A DNA stretch of 26,711 nt from an uncultured Eubacteriales bacterium (lineage in GTDB: Bacteria > Bacillota > Clostridia > Lachnospirales > Lachnospiraceae), in contig UQVN01000013.1 of the NCBI GenBank assembly GCA_900544525.1, positions 1 through 26,711 of the forward strand, given 5' to 3'. The position numbers were made by a program, and so were the translations under genes. The notes beneath the pieces were generated by a model. That model had not been told where the DNA came from and searched no databases. It saw only the letters and a program-made list of their open reading frames with translations. This document shows positions 12,840 to 22,188 of this stretch, piece by piece; position 1 is the stretch's first letter, and each line of letters opens with the position of its first letter.

Positions 12840-13865
12840 GTGAAAAACAAGAAGTTTGTTTCTTTTTTCTTAGTTGCTGCCGCTCTGCTTTATGCGAGCA
12901 CCCCTGTTCTGGCTGCTTCAAAGGATAGTTTTAGTAAAACAATCAATTTTAAGGCGGAAAATGAACAGGAAAATATTCCTGACTTCGATAAAGAGATCAT
13001 CAAAGACGGACAGAAATACACTCTGTCCGGTGTTAGTGTACGCACTTTGAAGAAAACACCTCAAAAAGAAGTCCAGTATTTAACAAAAGAAGTAGAAACA
13101 GTAGTGGGAGCACAGGAAGAATATGCCCCGCCGGAAGAATTACAAGACAATAATTTTCTTTATCACTTGTCACATGTTGAGCAAGAACCCATCTCTACTC
13201 CCGGCGAAGGACAATTAGTTACGGGTTTTGTTGACTACCAATACCCTATACAGCAATCCGATGTTCCCAAGACAAAAGCCATTTCTACAACAGATCCCGC
13301 CACCGGTGAGACCATACAGGTGACGGCTGAATTGAAAAATTTAGTACAACAGGGAGGTGGATGGAAACCCAATTACATTGATATTAAGTTTTATAACATG
13401 GATGCAGACTATTTTGAATGGAATGGTATACAGATAGAAGGCAATCAGGAACAACCGCTTCAGGGTTATGAACAGGAACTTTTAGCATCAGTCGGAGCGG
13501 ATAGGAATACCAGTAGGGTAATCCGGACTTATTGGACTTCTGATGTATACACGGATGAAAATGGTGAGACCTGTCGGAATGCAAGGGCTGACATTGAACA
13601 GTATGTTAATTATTATAGGGCGAACTATGAAAAGAGACTGGATAAAAATGAAGTCCGCTATGTTGCCGCTTATCGGGCAGAACAGACAGTTGAAAGCCAG
13701 ACATCCTTTATCTACGAAAGAGCTGCAACAGCAAAATACGAAAAAGATGACAATAAAATTGTGAAATACATTATGGCAGGAGCAGGAATTTTAATTTTTG
13801 TTGCCATAGTTGTTGCAATTCTTTATGTCATTGCCAAGAAAAAGAAGAAACAGGAGAAAAAATGA
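12840..13865 (+). CDS. T4SS-associated surface/membrane protein
   Basis: 341 aa, starting at GTG with AAGGAGG 8 nt upstream; an in-frame ATG at 12789 has no site. A signal peptide (KNKKF, hydrophobic VSFFLVAAALLYAS, cleavage near VLAAS) and one C-terminal membrane helix at about 312-333 (IMAGAGILIFVAIVVAILYVI) followed by a lysine tail give a type I topology with about 285 extracytoplasmic residues. Not assigned to a family, but as first gene of the transfer operon, overlapping the next gene by 4 nt (ATGA), it probably belongs to the channel's outer part. Confidence 0.8.
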   Translation: MKNKKFVSFFLVAAALLYASTPVLAASKDSFSKTINFKAENEQENIPDFDKEIIKDGQKYTLSGVSVRTLKKTPQKEVQYLTKEVETVVGAQEEYAPPEELQDNNFLYHLSHVEQEPISTPGEGQLVTGFVDYQYPIQQSDVPKTKAISTTDPATGETIQVTAELKNLVQQGGGWKPNYIDIKFYNMDADYFEWNGIQIEGNQEQPLQGYEQELLASVGADRNTSRVIRTYWTSDVYTDENGETCRNARADIEQYVNYYRANYEKRLDKNEVRYVAAYRAEQTVESQTSFIYERAATAKYEKDDNKIVKYIMAGAGILIFVAIVVAILYVIAKKKKKQEKK

Positions 13866-14158
13866 ATAGTTTATATGTAAAAGGATTATCTGTTTTAACT
13901 GCTGGTGGAACAGGAGACTCCGATCCAATCAGTAAATTTTTTAATATTGTATTGGAATTGGTAGCTCCGATAAGTGACCAGATTACAGTTATTGCTACGA
14001 TTGTTATGCTGGTATCAGGATTATTATTTATGATACCGCTTCCACAACAATTTAAACGAAAAGCAGGAGGCTTCCTTTTTTTCCTTTTTGTTGGAGGATT
14101 GATAGTGGCAGGTGCAGCACAGTATGCGGCATATATTGAGTCAAAAATGAGTTTTTAA
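13862..14158 (+). CDS. Small two-helix membrane protein, VirB2-like
   Basis: 98 aa. Two hydrophobic segments, about 42-60 (ITVIATIVMLVSGLLFMIPL) and 69-88 (GGFLFFLFVGGLIVAGAAQY), separated by a short basic loop (QQFKRKAG), as in VirB2/TrbC-type pilin subunits and their Gram-positive counterparts. It overlaps the preceding stop by ATGA, implying translational coupling, and precedes virD4. Assignment is by size, topology and position only. Confidence 0.7.
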   Translation: MNSLYVKGLSVLTAGGTGDSDPISKFFNIVLELVAPISDQITVIATIVMLVSGLLFMIPLPQQFKRKAGGFLFFLFVGGLIVAGAAQYAAYIESKMSF

Positions 14159-14174
14159 GGTGCAAACCTTTCAA

Positions 14175-14192
14175 GGTGCTACAAATAGCACC
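14175..14192 (-). repeat. GGTGCTATTTGTAGCACC hairpin, copy 3, before virD4
   Basis: On the plus strand it reads GGTGCTACAAATAGCACC, the exact reverse complement of the copies at 4503-4520 and 8360-8377. With flanking AA/TT the stem is 9 bp. It ends 22 nt before the VirD4-like start codon. Confidence 0.85.
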
Positions 14193-14214
14193 TTGAATAT
14201 AAGAGAAAAAGTAT

Positions 14215-16590
14215 ATGCAAAAGATTGATTTAAAAAAATTAAAAGATCAGATTGCTTCTATCCTGAAAAAAACGGAAAAAGAAAAAAGGGTGATGCAGCT
14301 TAACCGCATTTTAGCAGAAAAGGAAAATGTGAGAAAACTGCTTTTCGTAATAGATATTTTCTTTGCGGTATGCTTTAATTTCCTGATAAATACGCTTGTA
14401 GAACTATTTACAGAAGAAAATATATGGGGAATTTTAAAGATTTTTCCATTGCCGAAGGGAATAATAATTTTTTGGTGGTTATATCTGATTTTTCTGCTTT
14501 TTCTTCTTATATGCGATATCACATGGGCTTATAAAATAAAAGTATCTTTTTCAGAAGAAAATTTTAATGTTAATCAGAAAGGCTCTTCCCGTTTTACAAC
14601 AGTCGAAGAATTGAAACAGCAATATCGGCAGATTGATGAACGGGAAGGGGAATATGATGGTCTTCCGGGATTTTTGATTTCCACTTATGAAGGAAAACAT
14701 TTCATTGATGATGGAAATACAAATACAATCACAATCGGTATTACAAGAGCTGGTAAAGACAAAATCTATGTAGAACCGAATACAAATAATTATTCACGGG
14801 CAAAAATAAAGCCATCTATGGTGATTACAGCTTTAAAAGGTGAAGAATACAGGGCTGCTAAGAAAAGATTGGAAAAAAGAGGATACAAAACCCTGCTTTA
14901 TAACCTGTCAAATCCGAAATACAGTATTAGCATTAACTATTTAGCAAACATGCTAAAGCTGTATAAGCAAGGGGATTATGCAACAGCAGAACTAATGGCA
15001 TACTCCTATTCCTATTCGATTTTTTGTGCAGGAGAAAAAACAAAAGCAGAGAATGACTTTTTTACCGAAAATGCGGCAGCTTTATTTTCTGCTCTGATTA
15101 TTGCTCATATTACAGATTGCTTAGAAGAAGATGAAAAGTATAACCATATTCGGAAACTAAAGTTCCAAGAAAAACAAGAAAAGTTTTTAGATTTACCAGA
15201 AGAAGAACAGGAACAGGCAAGGGAGAATTTAAAAAAATATCAAGGGGAAGACTATGTACTGGATGATACGGTTCATTATATTCCGGATGACGTGACATTT
15301 GAGAAAATTGAGAAATATGAAAAATGCGTAAATATATACAGCATTATCGTGATGTTTTCAGAGTTATCAAGGAAACGTGATGAAAACGGGATAAGTGAAT
15401 TAGACCGATATTTTAATATGCGACCAGCTACCGATAGAGCAAAATTGAAATATTTATCCATAGATTTAGCTTCAGATCGTGCCAGTGGTGATATTTATTC
15501 TTCTATGGCAATTAAACTAACTAACTTTTCCAATGATGCAATTATAAAAATATCACTGGAAAATGAGCTGGACATGGAAGAACTTGGATTTGGGGAACAG
15601 CCGATTGCTCTTTTTATTGTTTTTCCGGATTATGACAGTTCGTTACATACACTTGCGTCTATTTTAATCAGACAATCGTATATTATGCTTTCTCGAATGT
15701 GTGATGAGTACATGACCTGTAAAAGACCGGTAAAGTATATTTTGAACGAATTTGGTAATATGCCACTGATTGAGGGTATGACAAATATGCTGACTGTTGG
15801 TCTGGGAAGGAATATTACCTTTGACCTTTATATACAGTCCATAAAACGTATTCAGAAGATTTATGGAGACAAAGATGCGGCAACAATCATAGCAAACTGT
15901 GGAAATCAGATTTACTTAATGGGAAATGACACAGAAACAGCGGAATATTTCAGTAAGATGTTAGGTGAGATAACTTATATAGACATACAGAGAAGTGGCA
16001 GCAAGTTAAGCTTAGATAAAACATTTACGGAAAGAACAGAAAAAAAACCGCTGATGTCTGCAAGTGATTTAAGGGAACTGAAAAAGGGACATAGTGTCGT
16101 AAGAAGGGCAATGAAACGTACAGATTTGGAAGGGAACGATATAAGACCACGTCCAATTTATAACTGTGCGGAAGACGGAACAAAGCTGAAATTCAGTTAT
16201 GATTATTTGCAAGGGATTTTAGAAGATCCCCGTTCAATCCGGTTGTCAGAAATTGCGCCAAAAACAAAAGAAATTTCCAATATAGAAGAATATATTATGG
16301 ATTTTGATAAGGTGATGAAGCGTTTAGAAGAAAATGTACCAGCTCCTAAAAAAAGAAAAAAAGAGCTGCCGAAAGTAAAAACGCTGGCTTCCTTATCACA
16401 AAGGCATTATGCGCTGTTAGAAAGTTATGCTATGGATGGAATTGGGGAGGATTATAAAGAAATTTTAAATTGGTCGCATAAGCTTCCTTTAGAAGAACTT
16501 TATCAAAAGATAGAAGGGTTGGAATTTATGAAAAAAGAGTCAAAAAAGACCATGTTATCAATATTAGAAGGTCGTATCAATGAGAAGTAA
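14215..16590 (+). CDS. virD4: VirD4/TraG-type coupling protein (pSK41 TraK class) with altered motifs
   Basis: 791 aa. Two N-terminal membrane helices (about 43-63 and 82-102) precede a large cytoplasmic ATPase. Motifs align with Gram-positive coupling proteins that pump the relaxase-DNA complex into the channel: GITRAGKD at 175-182, NNYSRAK at 191-197, MVITALKGE at 202-210, RGYKTLLYNL, ENDFFTENAAALFSALI at 279-295 and ILNEFGNMP at 509-517. Three differ from what I expect (GITRSGKG, MV..DPKGE, ILDEFGN): D after the Walker A lysine, A-L for D-P, and N for the Walker B aspartate. A linker at 303-368 is charged and family-variable. The ribosome binding site is weak (AGAG). Confidence 0.88.
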   Translation: MQKIDLKKLKDQIASILKKTEKEKRVMQLNRILAEKENVRKLLFVIDIFFAVCFNFLINTLVELFTEENIWGILKIFPLPKGIIIFWWLYLIFLLFLLICDITWAYKIKVSFSEENFNVNQKGSSRFTTVEELKQQYRQIDEREGEYDGLPGFLISTYEGKHFIDDGNTNTITIGITRAGKDKIYVEPNTNNYSRAKIKPSMVITALKGEEYRAAKKRLEKRGYKTLLYNLSNPKYSISINYLANMLKLYKQGDYATAELMAYSYSYSIFCAGEKTKAENDFFTENAAALFSALIIAHITDCLEEDEKYNHIRKLKFQEKQEKFLDLPEEEQEQARENLKKYQGEDYVLDDTVHYIPDDVTFEKIEKYEKCVNIYSIIVMFSELSRKRDENGISELDRYFNMRPATDRAKLKYLSIDLASDRASGDIYSSMAIKLTNFSNDAIIKISLENELDMEELGFGEQPIALFIVFPDYDSSLHTLASILIRQSYIMLSRMCDEYMTCKRPVKYILNEFGNMPLIEGMTNMLTVGLGRNITFDLYIQSIKRIQKIYGDKDAATIIANCGNQIYLMGNDTETAEYFSKMLGEITYIDIQRSGSKLSLDKTFTERTEKKPLMSASDLRELKKGHSVVRRAMKRTDLEGNDIRPRPIYNCAEDGTKLKFSYDYLQGILEDPRSIRLSEIAPKTKEISNIEEYIMDFDKVMKRLEENVPAPKKRKKELPKVKTLASLSQRHYALLESYAMDGIGEDYKEILNWSHKLPLEELYQKIEGLEFMKKESKKTMLSILEGRINEK

Positions 16591-19372
16591 GAAAAAAAGG
16601 ATATGTGGAATTGTAGCAATTTGCTTCATGATTTTTCTTTTTTCACAGGCAGTTTTGGCAATTCCATCTGAAGATGAAATAATCGATGTATTAAGCCATA
16701 ATACAGAATATTTTCAACAGAACGATTGGTTTGGAGATATTATTCGAAGCTTGGGATGGTGGCTTGTTTCGGGTTTACGGACAATCTGTGTAACGGCGGA
16801 AGAGCTTTATCTGTATTGCTTTGAACTGCTTACCTTCTCCACCAGTGACAATATCCAGAATTTAATTTCTAGTATGCAGCCAATGTATCACGCTATTTTG
16901 CTTTTAAGTATTACTGCGGTAGGGTTAATGCTGATGCTGTTTAACAGCAAATTTCCGAATTTCCTAAGAAGTATTTTACTGACAGTTGCAGTCGTTACCT
17001 GTTCTTTCTATATTATATCGCAGTTAAATAAAGCTCTTTATGATACAGAAACAGATACCGGATTAGTGACATGGGCAATCGGAGAAAATCATACAGTGGC
17101 AAATGATGTGGTAAATGCAAACATCACAGACCTTTTGTATGTAGACCAAAAAGAAGAAAATGGTCTAATGAGCTTTAGTAAAGATAATATTGAAAATTAT
17201 CACTATCCGGAGCTGACAGATGAAATGTTTAATAGCATTCGGGTGAGAGAAACATTGAACTATAAGGATGAACAACTGTCGGGAGCAGGAAAAGAGCTGT
17301 TAAAAAAACGGCTTAAAGTGACTGCGGATGCAACTTTTACACTCGGCGATGTAAAAAATGGATGGGGATGGAATTCAGAGGGTGATGATGATACTGGAAA
17401 TGAGTTTTACTATCGTTATCATGTGAACTATCCCATTTGCATCTTAACATTGTTTGCATTCGCAGCGGTTTATCTTTCCATGTCTTGGGTTGTCGTAAAA
17501 ATCATTAACGATCTTGTGATAGGGCAGGTGCTCAGTATTTTATATTCCGCAGATCTTACCGGTTCGAAAAAAACATGGATGATCTTAAATATTATGAAAG
17601 ATGGGTATATTGCTTTATTTTTAACAGCATTATCTGTTCGTATTTATACATTATTTCAAGCATGGTTGAATGATTTATTTGTGGATCATGGTATCGTAAA
17701 CGCAATTATCCTTGTACTTTTAGCATTTGCGATTATTTCCGGTCCATCCATCATTGAGAAAGTAACAGGACAAAATGTTGGATTGTCTGGTGGTCTAGGG
17801 ATGATGTATGCAGCCAAACAGGCAATACATGGAGCTGCAAGTGTTCCGGGACATCTTGCATCAGCAGGAAAGACCTTAGCAAATGGTTTTGGCTGGGCGG
17901 CAGATAAAGCAGTGAAGCCTATGCCGGGTACACCTTCCTCTTTTTCATCTAATGGAACAGGTTTACCGGATAATGGAAAGGATATGCCGGGGCTTCCAAA
18001 TTCTCCAAATAATCCATCTGGTGGAGGTGGCAGTGGTAGTGCATCCGTAAGAAATACCGGTGAAAATCAGTCTGCAAACAATCCGGAAGGATTACAGAAA
18101 GAAAATGGATTAGAAGCAGAAATGAAAAAAATGAGTAATGCTACATCAGCACAAGGGAAATATGACAGCATGATTAAAAGCATGAATGAAGCACCGTCAG
18201 AGTTACAGGATGACTCCATTGTAAAGAAGATGCAGGAAAATCTAAATAAGGAGAATACCGATAATTTGGATGAAAAACCAGAGCAATTAGATAGTGCAAT
18301 GCAAAAAATGTCTCAAGGTACACAAGAGCTGGGAGAAAAGAATAACTTAAATATGGCAACATCTGATTTAGATAACATTATGAAAGAGATGCCGGGAAAT
18401 CAGGGAGTATCCGGAGAAAAGAGCAGCTTAAATGAAGCAACTTCTGGCTTGGATAACACCATGAAAGAAATGCAAGGAAACCAAGAAGTATCCGGAGAAA
18501 AGAGCAGCTTAAATGAAGCAGCATCTGGCTTGGATAACACCATGAAAGAAATGCAAGGAAATCAGGAAGTATCCGGAGAAAAGAGCAACTTAGACGGAGC
18601 AGCATCTGGCTTGGATAACACCATGAAAGAAATGCAAGGAAATCAGGAAGTATCCGGAGAAAAGAGCAGCTTAGACGGAGCAGCATCCGGCTTGGATAAC
18701 ACCATGAAAGAAATGCAAGGAAATCAGGGAGTATCCGGAGAAAAGAGCAGCTTAAATGAAGCAACTTCTGGCTTGGATAACACCATGAAAGAAATGCAAG
18801 GAAATCAGGGAGTATCCGGAGAAAGGAGTAGCCTAAATGAAGCAACTTCTGGTTTGGATGATACCGTGAAGGAGATGCAAGGAAATCAGGGAGTATCCGG
18901 AGAAAAGAGTAGCCTAAATGAAGCAACTTCTGGTTTGGATGATACCGTGAAGGAGATGCAAGGAAATCAGGGAGTATCCGGAGAAAAGAGCAGCTTAGAT
19001 GGAGCAGCATCCGGCTTGGATAATACCGTGAAGGAGATGCAAGGAAATCAGACAGCTACCGGAGAAAATCTAAACGGGACATCAAATGAATTGGAAACAA
19101 CAATGCAGGCGACGTCGGAGGGGATATCTTCTAATGCGAGCAATACAGGAAAGGAAACACTGGAAGGTACTCGCACGATAGAACAAGGAAGCAGCTTAGA
19201 TGGAAATTATAGTATGTATGGAAGCAACTCGAATGACTTCTCAGGCAGCACTGTAAACAACTTAAATCCGGCAAACACAGGAGCAGGAGCATCGATTGCA
19301 GAAATGCAGCGACAGCTAAAAAAGGCAAAAAAAATTGATGAAGAATTAAAAGATACACTAATGGACGAATAG
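16580..19372 (+). CDS. VirB6/TrbL-type polytopic membrane protein with a long repeat-bearing tail
   Basis: 930 aa, overlapping virD4 by 11 nt. A signal-anchor (about 6-28) and several further membrane helices (about 106-126, 132-150, 285-310, 340-362, 374-394) occupy the first 400 residues, as in VirB6-like inner-membrane channel proteins of Gram-positive T4SS. The remaining 530 residues are soluble, glycine/serine/asparagine rich, and include nine consecutive 27-residue repeats at 584-826. The C-terminus (about 905-930) is basic and helical. VirB6-like proteins with extended tails are known, but I have not seen this repeat described. Upstream virD4 and downstream VirB3-like genes support the assignment. 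Confidence 0.85.
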   Translation: MRSKKKRICGIVAICFMIFLFSQAVLAIPSEDEIIDVLSHNTEYFQQNDWFGDIIRSLGWWLVSGLRTICVTAEELYLYCFELLTFSTSDNIQNLISSMQPMYHAILLLSITAVGLMLMLFNSKFPNFLRSILLTVAVVTCSFYIISQLNKALYDTETDTGLVTWAIGENHTVANDVVNANITDLLYVDQKEENGLMSFSKDNIENYHYPELTDEMFNSIRVRETLNYKDEQLSGAGKELLKKRLKVTADATFTLGDVKNGWGWNSEGDDDTGNEFYYRYHVNYPICILTLFAFAAVYLSMSWVVVKIINDLVIGQVLSILYSADLTGSKKTWMILNIMKDGYIALFLTALSVRIYTLFQAWLNDLFVDHGIVNAIILVLLAFAIISGPSIIEKVTGQNVGLSGGLGMMYAAKQAIHGAASVPGHLASAGKTLANGFGWAADKAVKPMPGTPSSFSSNGTGLPDNGKDMPGLPNSPNNPSGGGGSGSASVRNTGENQSANNPEGLQKENGLEAEMKKMSNATSAQGKYDSMIKSMNEAPSELQDDSIVKKMQENLNKENTDNLDEKPEQLDSAMQKMSQGTQELGEKNNLNMATSDLDNIMKEMPGNQGVSGEKSSLNEATSGLDNTMKEMQGNQEVSGEKSSLNEAASGLDNTMKEMQGNQEVSGEKSNLDGAASGLDNTMKEMQGNQEVSGEKSSLDGAASGLDNTMKEMQGNQGVSGEKSSLNEATSGLDNTMKEMQGNQGVSGERSSLNEATSGLDDTVKEMQGNQGVSGEKSSLNEATSGLDDTVKEMQGNQGVSGEKSSLDGAASGLDNTVKEMQGNQTATGENLNGTSNELETTMQATSEGISSNASNTGKETLEGTRTIEQGSSLDGNYSMYGSNSNDFSGSTVNNLNPANTGAGASIAEMQRQLKKAKKIDEELKDTLMDE
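18329..19057 (+). repeat. Nine tandem 81-bp (27-residue) coding repeats in the VirB6-like gene
   Basis: Each unit reads roughly SGEKSSL-xx-A-x-SGLD-xx-KEMQGNQ-xV. The first unit (LGEKNNL) and the last (NQTA) are the most divergent; inner units differ at few positions (NEAT, NEAA or DGAA; DNTM, DDTV or DNTV; QEV or QGV), so unequal exchange is recent. A degenerate tenth (TGENLNG) follows. Confidence 0.92.
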
Positions 19373-19383
19373 TAGGAGGAAAA

Positions 19384-19734
19384 ATGGAAGACGAATATAA
19401 TATTGCTTCTGAAATCAAATCAGAGACGAAAGTAGCAGGGAAACTTCTGGTATCAACATTTTACTTCTTATGTTTTTATTGGATATTGTTTTATTCTTTG
19501 AGAGTTTTTGTACATACCCAGCTTATGCTTCCGTATGCAATTTTTGCAATCGGTACGGGCATCTTTTTTACGATGCCTAGTTACTTTAATCGAAAACGGA
19601 AAATGTATCAAAGCATTTTGATTTTCTTTTTTAGGGATAAGTCGATTTATAGACCGGTGAGGAATGTCAGTGCAATAAAACGACTGAAAACATTAAAGCT
19701 TACAATAGAAAGGGAAGAAATTGATAAGTATTAA
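19384..19734 (+). CDS. VirB3/PrgI-like (DUF5592-type) T4SS membrane protein
   Basis: 116 aa. EISE-type N-terminus (here ASEIKSETKVAGKLL), two membrane segments at about 23-43 and 48-66, and a cytoplasmic tail with RKMYQSIL and RDKSIYRPV. Order and motifs agree with the small protein preceding VirB4 in pSK41/pLS20-type systems. AGGAGG lies 5-6 nt before the ATG. The next gene overlaps its 3' end by 14 nt. Confidence 0.8.
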   Translation: MEDEYNIASEIKSETKVAGKLLVSTFYFLCFYWILFYSLRVFVHTQLMLPYAIFAIGTGIFFTMPSYFNRKRKMYQSILIFFFRDKSIYRPVRNVSAIKRLKTLKLTIEREEIDKY

Positions 19735-20263
19735 AGAAAAAGCTTCGGAAAGGGTAAGTACCGTAATGCCGCTTCGAAAAGTTGCACAGGAAGGCTACTT
19801 TTTCGATAAAAGAGGCAAGATTGTAGACATTATGCAGGTGGTTTCCAAGGATTTAGAAAATATGTCAGAAATAGAAAAAGAGATAGAGTTTCTAAAACTA
19901 TGGAAATTTAACAAGATGAATGGAGCAGAAGTCAAATGGGTTTCTTTAAATTTTCCATGCAATACGAAACAACAGCAAGCGTATTTTCGTCGGCAGATAG
20001 AAAAATGTAAGGATATGCACAAGAAAAAATGGCTTCAGAAATCTCTGGACGAATTGATTTGGCTGGAAAAAAACAGGACAAAAAGGGAATATTATCTTTT
20101 CTTTTTTTCAGAAAGTAAGGAGGAACATAAGGAGTTTATTATGCGCAACCTCAAAATTATGGGAAACGGAAAAGAGAAATCATTAGAAGAAATGAGTTTT
20201 CATAAGAAATGTCAGGTGTTATCCAAAATGTCAAATCAGAATATTCAGCTTTTTGATGTCTAA
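19721..20263 (+). CDS. VirB4-associated T4SS protein (TrsD/VirB4 N-terminal-like)
   Basis: 180 aa, starting at TTG with AAGGGAAG upstream. Soluble; the N-terminus VSTVMPLRKVAQEGYFFDKRGKIVDIMQV resembles the entry region of VirB4/CagE N-domains and of the separate small protein that precedes VirB4 in Gram-positive plasmids. No ATPase motif, so it would be a structural partner of VirB4. Overlaps the VirB3-like gene and precedes virB4 by 18 nt. Assignment rests on position and weak similarity. Confidence 0.7.
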   Translation: MISIKEKASERVSTVMPLRKVAQEGYFFDKRGKIVDIMQVVSKDLENMSEIEKEIEFLKLWKFNKMNGAEVKWVSLNFPCNTKQQQAYFRRQIEKCKDMHKKKWLQKSLDELIWLEKNRTKREYYLFFFSESKEEHKEFIMRNLKIMGNGKEKSLEEMSFHKKCQVLSKMSNQNIQLFDV

Positions 20264-20281
20264 ACAAAGGAGATAACAGAA

Positions 20282-22186
20282 ATGCGAAGAAAAAAACAGC
20301 AGGAAGAAATAGATGAATATCTTCTGGAAAAAATACAGCCCGTAGGAGGGATATCTTTTCGGGACGAGGCACATATTCTTACTGGCACAGGATATCAAAG
20401 CTGCATACATGTCTATGAATATCCGGATAGGGTACATAGCAACTGGTTATCTACGTTAATGAATATACCTAGTACCATTGCAGTAGTTGATGTTAAAACA
20501 GAAGATACACAAGAAGTAAAGAGAAATTTAAACCGCTCCATGGAGGAACAGGATTTAAGGTATCAGATGTCGGAGCATCCTGCGGATAAATACGATGCAA
20601 GGCAGAAATATTTAGAAATGAAGCAGATTTTTGAAGAAATCAATCGAATGAAAGAAATCATTAAGCTGCTTCATGTCCGGATCTATGTCTCCGGACTTAC
20701 ACTGCACGATTTAGAAAAAAATATAAAAGAAATTTTATCAGAGTTAAATACCTCTGGTTTCAAGGCAGCAATTATGTTGAATGAAACAGAGAGGGATTGG
20801 CAGGCAATGTTTTTACCTTATGGTGAGCAACAGGAAGCCTTATATGCAATGGAAGGACAACCGGTTTCTTCGAAAACACTTGCAGGTGGAAATCCTTTTC
20901 ATTTCTCAGATTTAGAAGATCCTCATGGTTCTGTATTGGGCTTTACATTAAGTGGCGGAAATTTCCTTTTTGATATTTTTCATGCAGACGAACAGAGGAA
21001 GAATTACAATGCCTCTGTTGCTGGTCTCATGGGTTCTGGAAAATCCACACTTTTGAAAAAGCTGTTTAAAGATAATGCTATGCGGGGAAATTTTGTCAGG
21101 GCATTTGATATTTCTGGTGAATTTCGGGAACTTACATACGAATTTGGAGGAAAAGTATTAAAGCTGGATGGGAGTGAGGGAATTGTTAATCCATTGGAAA
21201 TATTAAAAACCAGCGAAAATGAGAAAAATAATTATTCTATCCATATTACAAAGCTGATTACTTTTTATAAGTTTTTGAAGCCAGATGTAAGTACCGAAGA
21301 ATTGAATAAGTATCAGGAAATGTTAGATGAATTGTATCGGGCTTTTGGATTAAGTCCCAGTATTCAGAATAAAGAAATTAAGATTACTGGTCTTCCGGCA
21401 AGACAATACCCTATTTTTTCAGATTTCATTGCGTTATTAGAAGAAGAAATCAATAGGCAGACGAATAATACTTACAATGATGTGGAAAAAGAAATTGCCG
21501 TATATAACATTCTATTGCTTCAGAAAGTAAAGGACACAATATCATCTTATATGGGAACGTATGGAAATGTATTCAATGGTTATACATCAGTTTCTATTTT
21601 GGATGAACAGGTAGTAACCTTTGACATTAGCGATTTGAAAGAATTTGCTGCAAATGTTTTTCAAGCTATCGTTTTTAACATGTTAAACCTGTGTTATAAC
21701 GACAGCACAATAAATGGATATACGATGAAGCAGCTTTATGAGACAGGAAAAATTGAGTTTGAAGATATTATACGTTTCTTAATTATTATTGACGAAGCGC
21801 CACGTATTATCAGCACACAATATTTACAGTGCTTGGATATGCTGACACGCTTTCTGCAGGAAGGTAGAAAATATTTTATTGGGATTATACTGGCAGCACA
21901 GTCCATCCGAAGCTATTATCCGTCTTCCGTACAGGATAGGAATAAGATACAGGCAATGTCTTCTGTCTTTGAGCTGGCACAATATAAGTTTACCTTCCAA
22001 CAAGATGAGAGTGTAAAAGAAACCATCGACGCTGTATACGGAAGAAACCTGACGGAAATACAAAAAGAAAAAATTTCTATTTTGGAACGTGGAGAATGTT
22101 TTTTCTCCATTTCAGGCATGAACACGTATCATGTGAAAATATTTGCAAGTGAGGAAGAATTGAAACTGTTCCGTGGAGGTGTATAA
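20282..22186 (+). CDS. virB4: VirB4-type ATPase of the T4SS
   Basis: 634 aa. N-terminal CagE/TrbE-type region (about 1-225), then Walker A GLMGSGKST at 248-256, the VirB4 signature FDISGEF near 275-281 followed by LDGSEGIVNPLEI, Walker B FLIIIDEAPR at 499-508 and a late LAAQSIRSYYPS motif where VirB4 proteins have the conserved Q-S segment. VirB4 powers pilus/channel assembly and substrate transfer at the membrane. All key ATPase residues are present, unlike in the coupling protein. AAGGAG lies 8 nt before the ATG; the stop is 2 nt from the next start. Confidence 0.93.
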   Translation: MRRKKQQEEIDEYLLEKIQPVGGISFRDEAHILTGTGYQSCIHVYEYPDRVHSNWLSTLMNIPSTIAVVDVKTEDTQEVKRNLNRSMEEQDLRYQMSEHPADKYDARQKYLEMKQIFEEINRMKEIIKLLHVRIYVSGLTLHDLEKNIKEILSELNTSGFKAAIMLNETERDWQAMFLPYGEQQEALYAMEGQPVSSKTLAGGNPFHFSDLEDPHGSVLGFTLSGGNFLFDIFHADEQRKNYNASVAGLMGSGKSTLLKKLFKDNAMRGNFVRAFDISGEFRELTYEFGGKVLKLDGSEGIVNPLEILKTSENEKNNYSIHITKLITFYKFLKPDVSTEELNKYQEMLDELYRAFGLSPSIQNKEIKITGLPARQYPIFSDFIALLEEEINRQTNNTYNDVEKEIAVYNILLLQKVKDTISSYMGTYGNVFNGYTSVSILDEQVVTFDISDLKEFAANVFQAIVFNMLNLCYNDSTINGYTMKQLYETGKIEFEDIIRFLIIIDEAPRIISTQYLQCLDMLTRFLQEGRKYFIGIILAAQSIRSYYPSSVQDRNKIQAMSSVFELAQYKFTFQQDESVKETIDAVYGRNLTEIQKEKISILERGECFFSISGMNTYHVKIFASEEELKLFRGGV

Positions 22187-22188
22187 AG

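Noticed and set aside
18378..19010. 210-aa minus-strand reading frame with repeats
   Set aside because: Shadow of the 81-bp coding repeats of the VirB6-like gene; repeat periodicity keeps the opposite frame open. No ribosome binding site.
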